NCBI RefSeq assembly: GCF_947495825.1
Contig: NZ_CANMAH010000011.1
Span: 62,001-126,000, forward strand
DNA: 64,000 nucleotides
Origin: an uncultured Psychrobacter sp.
Lineage (GTDB): Bacteria > Pseudomonadota > Gammaproteobacteria > Pseudomonadales > Moraxellaceae
Direction: 5' to 3'
The notes under the pieces are model-generated. The model saw nothing but the letters and a program-made list of their open reading frames with translations, was not told where the DNA came from and ran no database searches. Below, one piece after another: positions 9,621 through 18,010 of the stretch; position 1 is the first letter of the stretch, and each line of letters begins with the position of its first letter. The position numbers and the translations under genes are program-made.

Positions 9621-9664
9621 AAAAGGCAACGCTGATCTTATGATTAGCGCTGCCTTTTTTATTT
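9621..9664 (+). terminator. Intrinsic terminator of the cioAB operon
   Basis: A stem of about 16 positions (aaaggcaacgctgatc with gattagcgctgccttt, one mismatch and one G.U) is followed by a T run. It lies 20 bases after the small membrane-protein stop and just before the convergent murU gene. The A run at its left side could also serve the minus strand. Confidence 0.8.
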
Positions 9665-9681
9665 ATCAAGTTTTTTATTAA

Positions 9682-10410
9682 TCAAGCACCGTAATGATTA
9701 TCCACGCCTTTACTTTCAATAAACTCGTTAACTTGTGCTAAACGCTCAGGTGTGCCAACGTCTATCCAATTATTAGTAATAACTTCAGCGGTAATCTGAA
9801 ACTTAAGCATCGCCTGCTTGAGTAGTGGCGCTAGCGCCTCTGGTTGCCCCGCGACCAAGCCATCAACCAATCTGGGTGACATCACGCTAATACCAGCAAA
9901 GGTATATTTGTCCGCCTCACCGATTGGATTCTCACTGGCAAGCCCATTATTAATAGCAAAGTCGCCACTGTCATTATGCTCTGGATTATCAATTAATAAT
10001 AAATGTGCACGCTGATCGGCGCTCAATGTATAATCTTGTAATTGTGCAAAATCATACGTCGTCCAGACATCAGAGTTGACTAAAATAAAAGGTTCATCTC
10101 GCAGTTTACCCGTTTGTAGCGCTTGAAAAATCCCACCTGCGGTCTCTAAAGGCTCATCATCTTCAACCGACCAATGTAAATTCACTCCGTATTGTGACCC
10201 ATCGCCTAGGGCATCCATCAGCTTTTCAGCGAGCCACGAGACATTGATAGCAATGTCATTGATGCCTGCTGCTTGTAACGCCTTAATATGCCAGACAATT
10301 AACGGCTGTCCGCCTACTTCAACTAATGGCTTTGGAGTTTCAAGAGTCAATGGACGCAGACGAGTCCCCTTGCCAGCCGCCAAAATCATTGCTTGTGTTA
10401 TAACAGCCAT
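9682..10410 (-). CDS. murU: N-acetylmuramate alpha-1-phosphate uridylyltransferase
   Basis: A 242-residue cytoplasmic nucleotidyltransferase. The N-terminal signature LAAGKGTRLRPLT (10-22) plus ETPKPLVEVGGQPLI binds the nucleotide. The acidic VNSDVWT is the usual metal site of this fold. In Pseudomonas MurU converts MurNAc-1-phosphate to UDP-MurNAc in a fosfomycin-tolerant recycling path that bypasses de novo MurNAc synthesis. It lies 73 bp downstream of amgK on the same strand, as in Pseudomonas, which supports MurU over a general sugar-nucleotide enzyme. A good ribosome binding site, aaggag, precedes the ATG. Confidence 0.9.
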   Translation of the reverse strand: MAVITQAMILAAGKGTRLRPLTLETPKPLVEVGGQPLIVWHIKALQAAGINDIAINVSWLAEKLMDALGDGSQYGVNLHWSVEDDEPLETAGGIFQALQTGKLRDEPFILVNSDVWTTYDFAQLQDYTLSADQRAHLLLIDNPEHNDSGDFAINNGLASENPIGEADKYTFAGISVMSPRLVDGLVAGQPEALAPLLKQAMLKFQITAEVITNNWIDVGTPERLAQVNEFIESKGVDNHYGA

Positions 10411-10483
10411 GTATGCTCCTTATTAATATTATTATTTTAAAAATTGACTCAATTCATTATTATTTATAACTCATTAGTGTTTA

Positions 10484-11644
10484 TCACGATGCAAACTTAT
10501 CTCGATAAGCAGGTAATACGCTATCTTTTAACCATTGATTAAACGGCAATACTGCTTGTGTCATAGCATCACAACCTTGCTCAGCCAACCAATCTAACTC
10601 AAAGATAAGATCGCGCATGACTTTTGGAATATCAGCTAAATAGCGGTTTTTACCATCACGCTCAGACAAGCGAATAAAAATCCCTAATACCTTTAGGTGT
10701 CGCTGTACACCCATCACGTTTAGATCATGCTCAAACTGCTCAGCACTGTCTGCTGTCGGTAGCACTGCCTGCTGTTGCAATTGCCAAAAATCATTAACCC
10801 AGCTTGATACCTGACTCTCTGGCCACTCCACATAAGCATCACGCACTAACGATACCAAATCATAAGTATACGCACCGATGACAGCATCTTGAAAGTCAAT
10901 GACACCTAAGCGCGAATGATCTACTTGATCTTGCATTAAGTTGCGACTGTGATAATCACGATGAACCACGACTTGCGGCTGGGTCAAAATATCATTGATT
11001 AAAGCTGCTTTTAAATTTTCCCATAACGTCTCATCAAGGCTTACACCGATATAAGGTATGAACCAATCACGGAACAAATCCATTTCTCGATTGAGCATTG
11101 CGCTATCATAATCTGGCAATTCGTGCTCTACGCGAGCTATTTGCACAGGCGTCTTTTGTAGGTCAATCAACGTCTTCATCGCCAATTGATAGCAATCGTC
11201 AACTTTTTTAGCTGGTGCATCAACCAATAAGTGCGCAAACTCTGTCGCTCCAAAATCTTGTAATACTAAAAACCCTTGTGCCATATCTTGAGCCACAAGA
11301 TCTGGTACATTGACTACAGGCGCCATCAGTTTAGTCACATTGACAAACTGCTGCATGGCATCTTGTTCATCAGCAGAATCCATGACGATATACCTTGCCA
11401 CTGGGATATCATCGCTATTATTGCTATCAAATAGCTGTATGCGGTGATACTGGCGTGCACTGGCATCACCCGGTAAGCTATCAAGCATAAACGTCTGATC
11501 TACAAATACTTGCTGCAACCAGTTCTCTAGTTGCTGCTGACGATTAGTCACATTATTATTAGCCATAGTAGTAGTGGTGGTGGTCACTGCACTGGCGTTA
11601 AGATTCGTATTGGTATCGGGCTGTAAAGGTATATTGTCTGTCAT
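10484..11644 (-). CDS. amgK: N-acetylmuramate/N-acetylglucosamine anomeric kinase
   Basis: A 386-residue kinase of the aminoglycoside phosphotransferase fold. Catalytic residues are visible: HRDYHSRN at 228-235 (Asp230 base, Asn235) and IDFQD with metal-binding Asp250. AmgK phosphorylates MurNAc at C1 and supplies the MurU substrate. The gene heads the pair amgK-murU and is divergent from lptD, the same arrangement as in Pseudomonas. The first 34 residues are a Thr/Asn-rich extension encoded partly by repeated act/acc triplets (about 11568-11590). Met27 at 11566 is an alternative start, and I cannot decide between them from the ribosome binding sites. Confidence 0.9.
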   Translation of the reverse strand: MTDNIPLQPDTNTNLNASAVTTTTTTMANNNVTNRQQQLENWLQQVFVDQTFMLDSLPGDASARQYHRIQLFDSNNSDDIPVARYIVMDSADEQDAMQQFVNVTKLMAPVVNVPDLVAQDMAQGFLVLQDFGATEFAHLLVDAPAKKVDDCYQLAMKTLIDLQKTPVQIARVEHELPDYDSAMLNREMDLFRDWFIPYIGVSLDETLWENLKAALINDILTQPQVVVHRDYHSRNLMQDQVDHSRLGVIDFQDAVIGAYTYDLVSLVRDAYVEWPESQVSSWVNDFWQLQQQAVLPTADSAEQFEHDLNVMGVQRHLKVLGIFIRLSERDGKNRYLADIPKVMRDLIFELDWLAEQGCDAMTQAVLPFNQWLKDSVLPAYRDKFAS

Positions 11645-12115
11645 AAGGGCATCGCAGGTTAACAGGTAGTAAGCTTGAGCATTTGATCATTATAAAACCA
11701 TGATATTGAGAACATAACTGTCAAATACTAAGCATTAATAGCTAAAGTAGTAATAAATAAAGTAAATACTTGCTAGAATGACGAGCTATTTTTAACAGCT
11801 AGACGTTTTAGCTCTTTTAAGCTTCAGTTTATAGGCTGTGCTAAGCTTCAACGCTAAAAGCATCTTACTACGTCAAAAAATTTGATGAATAGTGTAGCTG
11901 ATTTGGTTTTTTTTGACTATGATAAGTCGTCAATAGTTGTAATATGATGGTATATTCAAATTTATATTACCGTATAGTAGTCAGAAATATGACTACTTTT
12001 AACTCGCTTTTATTGTTTCAAACTGGTTTTTATCAGTTCAGCTTAAACATACAGCGAGATTAAAACCTACAACTAAATCAAATACCGCAACCCCATAGGC
12101 TTTGCAATCATAGGT
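11645..12115. other. Divergent amgK / lptD control region
   Basis: 471 bp without a gene. It must hold the promoters of both units. I see two direct copies of taagctTCA about 30 bases apart around 11820-11850, a TTGACT hexamer near 11913 with no well-spaced -10, and a compact hairpin at 11976-11997. No strong consensus promoter stands out. Confidence 0.5.
11976..12000 (+). other. Terminator-like hairpin in the lptD leader region
   Basis: agtagtca pairs perfectly with tgactact (8 bp) across a six-base loop and is followed by TTTT. It lies about 115 bases before the lptD start. If transcription starts upstream of it, this could attenuate lptD. If it starts downstream, it could be an operator. 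Confidence 0.35.
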
Positions 12116-15100
12116 GTGCCCTTGTTATATTCTCCGCTTTACCAAAGCATTCGTTTGATTTTGTTTGGTGCCATCAGCTTAACAGGTTTGACTGTAAGCG
12201 CTGCCACGATAGATAACGATGATAAGCAGGCAGCAGCGCCGCTAATTTCTGACAGCCCTAGTATCGCCAGTACTTCTACTAAAGACTACCGCGGCAGAGA
12301 TAGCAACAGCTTGAGCAATACAACAACCACGGATGTTGCTCCTTTGTCTACCGTAGATCCTATAAACGCTAAGCACAGTGCTGATACGGCAATTGGTAAC
12401 CAAGCTAACGACAACGGCTATCCCTTAGCCCCTAGCGAAAAACTCAATGCCAGTGATGATTTGGCTGCTAATAGTACAGTGTCTAATACTAATAATGCCA
12501 CCTTAACAATCTCTGAAACCACTCAAATTTCAAACATTGATGTTAAGGAGTCACAAGACAATATCGATAGTAACAATAAAAAAAATACAGAGCAGGCAAA
12601 ACAACCTATAAAGCAGAGTCCAGCAGTTGAGAATAGCCGTCTTGATATCAATGATGAGAGTGTCCAAGACAGCCTGATGCGTTTAGCAGAGTTTTATGAG
12701 CTGACACCAGACACAGATTTATCAACCTTAAGGAACAACAATGCTGCTATAAGCTCTGAACAAAGCGATGTTCGAAATCAACTAACGCCCACAACTCAAA
12801 ATATCCCTAAAGTAGGTAAAGAATTAAAGCTACTTCCGAACACAGTGGATAGTGCACAGCGCTGTGTAGGTCAATGGGTCAGCCCTAAGCGTAACCCCAA
12901 TTATCAACGTGCAGTCAACGAAACAGACGGACAGACAAACACCAACCTTAATGGCATTCCCAACGAGCAAGCACCTCTGTTTTCGGAGTCTGACTATGGC
13001 TATTATAATAATGTAGATTATGCTAAGCTATCTGGCAATGTCATTATCGACCAAGGTAGTCAGCATATCGAAGCCGATAAGGTGACGCTTGATCTGGCTA
13101 ATGGCATTGCTGCAGCACAAGGCAAAGTCATGTTTACTGACCAAGCTTCCAATAATAACAATGCTCAAAGCAGCGGTAAAGTCAGTATCACTGATAAAGC
13201 TGCAAAGGGCGGTCTTATTGGGGTCGCAGATAATCTAGCATATAACACAGAGACTGGACAATCTACTGCTGATGAAGTGGCGTTTGCCAGTGTAGAGTTG
13301 CAGGCACACGGTTATGCTAAGCGTTTGAATCGACCTAATGATACTCAGTATGAGCTTGATGAGGTAATGTTTAGTACTTGCCCGCCAACCAATCGTAAAT
13401 GGCAGTTCGATGCCAAAAGTATTGATCTAGATACCGAGACTGGACGCGGCGAAGCTTACGATACTACTTTTCGTATTGCAGATGTCCCTGTATTTTACTT
13501 ACCTTACTTCAACTTCCCTATAGACAGTCGCCGTAGTAGTGGTTTTTTATTACCCAGCGCGAATATCGGTAGCGAGAGTGGTTTAGAAATCGATATTCCC
13601 TACTATTTTAACCTCGCGCCCAACTATGATGCTACGCTCAACACTCATCTTTATACCAATCGAAATCCTATGCTATCAGGCGAGTTTCGTTACTTAACTG
13701 AAGATTATGGCGAGGGCATCTTTAATGGCTCATACTTACCCAACGATAGAGAATACGATGGGGAGAATCGCAGTAGCTTTTTTTATGATCACTACTGGTC
13801 ATCGAGTAGCATTCCGCGTTTGAGCGGCGATGCTAAATACAGTTATGTGTCTGATGAAGACTACTTAAACGACTTTGATACACTTGGTCTATCAGACAAT
13901 ACTTTAAACTTACCAAGACGCGGGCGGCTTAACTATTACAATGATTATGTCAATGGTGAGCTAAAGCTTGAAACGTTCCAGACGCTTAGTGCCTTCACAA
14001 GTACGGGCGATGCGTTAGAAGATAAAGACAAACCCTACTCACGCCTGCCGCAGCTATCTCTCAATTATCGTCTGCCTTGGTTAGATGCCTTTGACATTAC
14101 AGGCGTTCATGATTCAGCTTACTTCAAAAAATCCATTGATGACGGCTCTGAGGACGAAAAAAGCGGTATACGTGTCTACAATAAACTCAGTACTACTTAC
14201 CCAATTGAAGCTGCGTGGGGTTATGTAAAACCAAAGCTTAGCTTACAACATCTATATACCTCTTATGATCAAGACAGTTTAGAAGACAACCAGTTGAATA
14301 AAGAAGATGGCAGTCAATCGGTCTTTGTACCGCAAGCTAGTATCGATGCTGGATTGCATCTATATCGTGCAGGCTCACCCTTTGGAGCTTTCGACAATAC
14401 CATGGGTGGATATCAGCTACTTAGCCCGCGACTGAAATACACTTATTCGCCCTTTGAAGATCAAAACGACATTCCTAACTTTAATACTCGTATTGCTTCT
14501 ATCAATTACGAACAGTTATTTTCGGACAGCTGGTTTTTAGGACATGATCGCTTGCAGGACTTGCATGCCATCACGCCAGGTATCAATTATCGTTACATCG
14601 ATGCAACGGGCGTGACACGTTTTGATGGTAGCATTGCAGAGCAATTCTATTATGGTGATGGGCGCGTCACTCTTGATGACCAAACGCCCGTATTTAGCAC
14701 GTCTTCCTCTGGAATGGTATGGAATGCTAGTGCTCAACCTTACAATAACGTGTGGGTTGATGTCAGTGGCGCGTTAGACAATAGCTATGATCTTAATTAC
14801 CTTACGACAGAATTACGCTATCAGCCATCAAATAATAGCTTATTTAACGTCGGCTTTGTGAAGCGTCAACGTGATGAAAACACAGATCAGTTGCCATTAT
14901 CTGCGTTTACAGCGTCTGCTATTTTCCCTGTCAATAATAGCTGGCGTGTGCTTGCTCAAGGTCAGTACGATTATCGTAGCGACAAAATGCTGGACGCCCT
15001 CGTTGGTATCGATTATGAAGACTGCTGCATTGGTTTTGCAGTTTATGGTCGTCGCTACTATAATGATCTAAACCTTAGAGAAAAACCCACACAAGCGGTT

Positions 15101-15211
15101 ATGGCAGAGATCAGACTTAATGGACTTGGCAGTAGTAGCAGTCGTCTGACTCGCTTACTGGCAGATAAAGTCTTAGGTTTTGAGCCAGTACAAACAGCGT
15201 GGAAAGACTGA
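12116..15211 (+). CDS. lptD: LPS-assembly outer-membrane protein LptD
   Basis: A 1031-residue outer-membrane beta-barrel that, with LptE, inserts lipopolysaccharide into the outer leaflet. A signal peptide ends near residue 30. Residues about 30-240 are a Ser/Asn/Asp/Thr-rich extension absent from most homologues. The OstA/LptA-like beta-jellyroll is at about 300-400 (SGNVIIDQG..IEADKV), and the barrel follows to the C terminus. The four disulfide cysteines of the family are present: Cys250, Cys422, Cys970 and Cys971. The start is GTG at 12116 with a weak ribosome binding site. The gene is followed by surA, the periplasmic chaperone that helps LptD assemble. Confidence 0.95.
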   Translation: MPLLYSPLYQSIRLILFGAISLTGLTVSAATIDNDDKQAAAPLISDSPSIASTSTKDYRGRDSNSLSNTTTTDVAPLSTVDPINAKHSADTAIGNQANDNGYPLAPSEKLNASDDLAANSTVSNTNNATLTISETTQISNIDVKESQDNIDSNNKKNTEQAKQPIKQSPAVENSRLDINDESVQDSLMRLAEFYELTPDTDLSTLRNNNAAISSEQSDVRNQLTPTTQNIPKVGKELKLLPNTVDSAQRCVGQWVSPKRNPNYQRAVNETDGQTNTNLNGIPNEQAPLFSESDYGYYNNVDYAKLSGNVIIDQGSQHIEADKVTLDLANGIAAAQGKVMFTDQASNNNNAQSSGKVSITDKAAKGGLIGVADNLAYNTETGQSTADEVAFASVELQAHGYAKRLNRPNDTQYELDEVMFSTCPPTNRKWQFDAKSIDLDTETGRGEAYDTTFRIADVPVFYLPYFNFPIDSRRSSGFLLPSANIGSESGLEIDIPYYFNLAPNYDATLNTHLYTNRNPMLSGEFRYLTEDYGEGIFNGSYLPNDREYDGENRSSFFYDHYWSSSSIPRLSGDAKYSYVSDEDYLNDFDTLGLSDNTLNLPRRGRLNYYNDYVNGELKLETFQTLSAFTSTGDALEDKDKPYSRLPQLSLNYRLPWLDAFDITGVHDSAYFKKSIDDGSEDEKSGIRVYNKLSTTYPIEAAWGYVKPKLSLQHLYTSYDQDSLEDNQLNKEDGSQSVFVPQASIDAGLHLYRAGSPFGAFDNTMGGYQLLSPRLKYTYSPFEDQNDIPNFNTRIASINYEQLFSDSWFLGHDRLQDLHAITPGINYRYIDATGVTRFDGSIAEQFYYGDGRVTLDDQTPVFSTSSSGMVWNASAQPYNNVWVDVSGALDNSYDLNYLTTELRYQPSNNSLFNVGFVKRQRDENTDQLPLSAFTASAIFPVNNSWRVLAQGQYDYRSDKMLDALVGIDYEDCCIGFAVYGRRYYNDLNLREKPTQAVMAEIRLNGLGSSSSRLTRLLADKVLGFEPVQTAWKD

Positions 15212-15427
15212 CAGTTACGCTAACGCCAAGTTTAGCAAAATTAGATGCATGAGCGATAATATAGCAAACTGTGCCGTATAATAAACTGAAAAACAAGTGT
15301 GAATAATCACATAACAATATTATGAGCAAAATATCTAGTACACAATTATTTGCACGATAACTCGCAACGTGTCATAAGGATAATTGCTCAACTACCATCC
15401 GATGCGATGATATTGATGAGGAGCATC

Positions 15428-16822
15428 ATGAGATTTTTTTCTTTACGCCAGACCAGCCGTGCTGTACTAGTTTCTATGAGTATTAGTGCAGGCATTTTAT
15501 TAAGCACTGGTAGCCAAGCTGCACCAGCAGTTACGCAAACGGACGCTGTAACATCTAGTCAAGATAATAACGCTCGTTTAACGTCTGCTAGTAGTACTGA
15601 CGGTATTATCGCTTTGGTCAATGATAATGCTATATTAAAAAGTGACTTAGCAAATGCTATTGCGCAAACACAAGCACGGGCACAAGCCGCTGGCGAACCT
15701 ATCGCTAATTCAGCACAATTGCAGTCTGAGGTACTAAATGCGCTGATATTGCGTGAGCTACAGTTATCATTGGTCAATCGTGTCGGCCTAAAGCCTGATG
15801 AGGCTGCTATCAATCAACGTCTTGCACAAATTGCTCAGTCTGAAGGCCTTAACAGTATTGGTGCACTACAGCAGCGCCTAGATGCCAGCCAAGCAGGAAG
15901 CTACGCGGCTTTACGTGCTCAACTGATTGAAGATGCCGCTATTCAAGCACTACAACAGCGACAAATCACTAACCGTGTACGCATCAGTGAACAAGATATT
16001 GATGCATTTTTGAGCTCTCCTGAAGCAAAACGCCTAAATCAAAGTGAGTATCAAACCATCCACATTCGCGTACCTTACATAGATGACTACAGTCGCTTAT
16101 CAGAAGCTCAGCGTAGTGAGGCACTAAAAGTTGCGCAGGATTTGCGTACTCGCCTGCAAGCACCAAACGCCGATGTCGAAGCTGCAGTCGCTGAGGCTCA
16201 AGGCAGTTATCCTATCCTATTGCAGGGTGGCGACATGGGTTATCACAAAGCTGCGGCATTACCTACAGAGCTCTCTAGCGAAATTACCAAGCTTGAAGTA
16301 GGTGCTGTTAGCGCTCCGTTGGTGACCCCTGAAGGTATTGATATCATCAAATTAGCTGACAAAAAATCAAGTGATACCATGATTATACCGCAGTGGCATA
16401 CTCGTCATATCTTGGTTAAAGTTGATGAGCTTCAAACAGATGCTCTCGCTGAACAGAAGATTAATGATTTATATAATCAGCTACGTCAAGGAGCGAGTTT
16501 TGCTGATTTAGCATCGACTTATTCTGATGATCCAGGCTCAGCAGGACGTGGTGGCGATCTTGATTGGGTCAGCGAAGAAGATATGGTTGGTCCATTTGAA
16601 GATGTTATGAAAAACACTACTGTCGGTGATTACTCTGCTCCTTTCAAAACTCAATTTGGTTGGCATATTCTAAAAGTAGAAGACAAACGTCAACAAGATT
16701 TCAGTGATCAATACCGTCGCAATATGGCTCGTCAAGCGCTTTATCAACGCTTAGCACCGCAAGCGCAAGAGGACTGGTTACAAGAATTGCGGGCTGGTGC
16801 TTATATACAAGTCCTTAACTAA
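15428..16822 (+). CDS. surA: Periplasmic chaperone / peptidyl-prolyl isomerase SurA
   Basis: The frame is open from TTG 15350, but I choose the ATG at 15428 (464 residues) because gaggag sits four bases before it and it opens directly into a signal peptide (MRFFSLRQTSRAV..GSQAAPA). The SurA N-terminal chaperone domain is at about residues 55-190, followed by two parvulin domains. The first is degenerate (QTIHIRVPY..GGDMGY). The second looks complete (WHTRHILVKV..GGDLDWV..FGWHILKVEDKR). SurA escorts beta-barrel proteins including LptD to the Bam complex. It is downstream of lptD with a 216-bp gap. Confidence 0.95.
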   Translation: MRFFSLRQTSRAVLVSMSISAGILLSTGSQAAPAVTQTDAVTSSQDNNARLTSASSTDGIIALVNDNAILKSDLANAIAQTQARAQAAGEPIANSAQLQSEVLNALILRELQLSLVNRVGLKPDEAAINQRLAQIAQSEGLNSIGALQQRLDASQAGSYAALRAQLIEDAAIQALQQRQITNRVRISEQDIDAFLSSPEAKRLNQSEYQTIHIRVPYIDDYSRLSEAQRSEALKVAQDLRTRLQAPNADVEAAVAEAQGSYPILLQGGDMGYHKAAALPTELSSEITKLEVGAVSAPLVTPEGIDIIKLADKKSSDTMIIPQWHTRHILVKVDELQTDALAEQKINDLYNQLRQGASFADLASTYSDDPGSAGRGGDLDWVSEEDMVGPFEDVMKNTTVGDYSAPFKTQFGWHILKVEDKRQQDFSDQYRRNMARQALYQRLAPQAQEDWLQELRAGAYIQVLN

Positions 16823-16867
16823 GGTCAGTTGCCTTACCATTTATTTACATAATATTTATTAACTCAT

Positions 16868-16902
16868 AAGGGCGTATATATTTATATACGTCCTTTTTAT
16901 TT
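16868..16902 (+). terminator. Intrinsic terminator after surA
   Basis: A stem of agggcgtatata with tatatacgtcct closes a very short loop and is followed by TTTTATTTTC. It lies about 47 bases after the surA stop. The gap on to the next gene holds a structured leader described separately. Confidence 0.8.
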
Positions 16903-17121
16903 TCTTAAGTTTTATTGATAGTGCTTAGAGCTTATATATTATAACTATAAAATATCAACACTTTTACAACCTGCAATCAACTTCTTATGTGCTAATATCA
17001 ATATAGCAAACTAGGGTTTGGCTTCATAAATTTTTCATTTATTCAAGTTTCTTTATAGTTGTTTGTACTGTTTCTAACTTTTATTCACAATAACTGTAAC
17101 AATCAGCTGATGTTTAGTAAA

Positions 17122-17127
17122 TATAAT
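17122..17127 (+). promoter_or_regulatory. Candidate -10 box upstream of the 81-residue gene
   Basis: A perfect TATAAT lies 173 bases before the GTG at 17301. No good -35 sits at 16-18 bp, so this is a weak call. If real, the transcript would begin near 17134 and include the competing hairpins at 17149-17221. Confidence 0.4.
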
Positions 17128-17148
17128 GCTACGACAGTTTGCTAAGTC

Positions 17149-17221
17149 CGAGGAGTCCTTCCTCGATGGTTTTATTTTGAGTGAGAACATCACAATTTAA
17201 GGTCTTACAGACTATCGAGGA
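17149..17221 (+). promoter_or_regulatory. Leader RNA with two mutually exclusive hairpins
   Basis: cgagga (17149-17154) pairs with tcctcg (17160-17165) in a tight hairpin. The same tcctcg is the start of tcctcgatggt (17160-17170), which pairs over 11 positions (one G.U) with actatcgagga (17211-17221). Only one of the two structures can form at a time. They sit between a -10-like TATAAT and the start of the 81-residue gene. A 10-codon ORF with its own ribosome binding site follows (17240-17272). This is seen in sequence; regulation is inferred. Confidence 0.45.
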
Positions 17222-17239
17222 TATTATAAAGGTGAAAGG

Positions 17240-17272
17240 ATGTATCGCCGTGCATTTTTTATAACTCCATAA
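17240..17272 (+). CDS. Possible 10-residue leader peptide
   Basis: A short frame encodes MYRRAFFITP and stops at TAA. aaggtg lies six bases before the ATG, which is a good ribosome binding site. It is 28 bases upstream of the 81-residue gene and just after the competing hairpins. Such short ORFs arise by chance often, and there is no run of regulatory codons, so this is tentative. Confidence 0.25.
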   Translation: MYRRAFFITP

Positions 17273-17300
17273 TCATAATTGATATTTAGGATACATAAGC

Positions 17301-17546
17301 GTGAATAATACATTAACTGGCAGTGACTTAACTCGAGCAATGCTAAATCGTGGCGATAAAAAGATTTGGTGTGCTGTAGATGACGATAGCGATGCACGTG
17401 CTATTAGTGATCAAATTGACAATGATTTTACCGCTCGTATCGTATCTTTCCGTGATGGAAAGTTTTATTGTACCGCTGGTATGACTTGGCTATATGCTGT
17501 ACCTATCAAAATCGTTCCACTGACACAACAAGAAGCCAATTTGTAA
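17301..17546 (+). CDS. Small conserved-looking protein of unknown function (81 residues)
   Basis: A soluble, acidic 81-residue protein with no signal peptide or membrane segment. It contains KKIWCAVDDDSDARAISDQ (20-38) and a C-terminal GKFYCTAGMTWLYAVPIKI. I do not recognise the family. The start codon is GTG with aggat about 11 bases upstream. It stands alone between surA and a minus-strand gene, with a structured leader before it and a clear terminator after it. This supports a real, separately controlled gene. Two cysteines (Cys24 and Cys57) are present. Confidence 0.65.
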   Translation: MNNTLTGSDLTRAMLNRGDKKIWCAVDDDSDARAISDQIDNDFTARIVSFRDGKFYCTAGMTWLYAVPIKIVPLTQQEANL

Positions 17547-17620
17547 TTAAAGCTGGCTTTATGGCTTGTTAGAATAAGTGTTATTATTCTAAAGTTTTAC
17601 TATGAATAAATGATTTTTAT

Positions 17621-17654
17621 TTAAAAGCATATATAGATACATATGCTTTTTTGT
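17621..17654 (+). terminator. Intrinsic terminator after the 81-residue gene
   Basis: aaaagcatat pairs with atatgctttt over 10 bp with a short loop and is followed by T residues. It lies about 75 bases after the stop. Confidence 0.75.
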
Positions 17655-17712
17655 ATTTGCAGCTAGCGTGGTAAAGACAATAACATCTTATTCAGCTATT
17701 TGTTTCACAAAG

Positions 17713-17750
17713 AAAAGCCCCGAACCTAGGGCAATTGGTTCGGGGCTTTA
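17713..17750 (-). terminator. Strong GC-rich terminator, minus-strand orientation
   Basis: A perfect 13-bp stem (aaagccccgaacc with ggttcggggcttt) encloses a 10-base loop. On the minus strand the stem is followed by TTTTCTTTG. On the plus strand it is followed by agcgcttcatg, which has no T run. It therefore ends minus-strand transcripts: either the endonuclease-family gene ending at 18011 or the structured RNA just upstream. Confidence 0.8.
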
Positions 17751-17890
17751 GCGCTTCATGTTATTATTATTGTTCTTCCTTAATGACCCATCCTAAGTCT
17801 TAAACAATAACCTATAAGACAGCGGGCTGACCTGTTCTCATAGCATTATTGTCTCAACACTGCATCCTTGCCTATCCTTGTGTTGATGAA
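17751..17890 (-). ncRNA. Candidate structured small RNA (or structured 3' UTR)
   Basis: On the minus strand a long hairpin forms between 17852 and 17804: ACAATAA with TTATTGT, TATGAG with CTTATA (one G.U) and ACAG with CTGT, about 17 pairs in all. The G.U would be an A.C mismatch on the plus strand, so the minus strand is favoured. Its 3' arm can instead pair with AACAATAA at 17774-17767, an alternative fold. A second hairpin (CAACAC with GTGTTG) lies at the 5' side. It ends at the terminator 17750-17713. A -10-like TACAAT is at 17899-17894 with a poor -35. It matches no RNA family I know. Confidence 0.45.
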
Positions 17891-18010
17891 ACTATTGTAT
17901 GGTAAACGGATATAGGTAGATAGAGGCTAAAAACTCTATTTATTGTACGTTTTTGCTTACATTTATCCGCTTAAGTGAATAAAAAGAAAAAGAGTGTTTT
18001 GGACATTGTT

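Noticed and set aside
17790..17850. 4.5S (SRP) RNA resemblance in the minus-strand structured RNA
   Set aside because: It contains acaggtcag but lacks the conserved GGAAGCAGC apical loop, so it is not SRP RNA.
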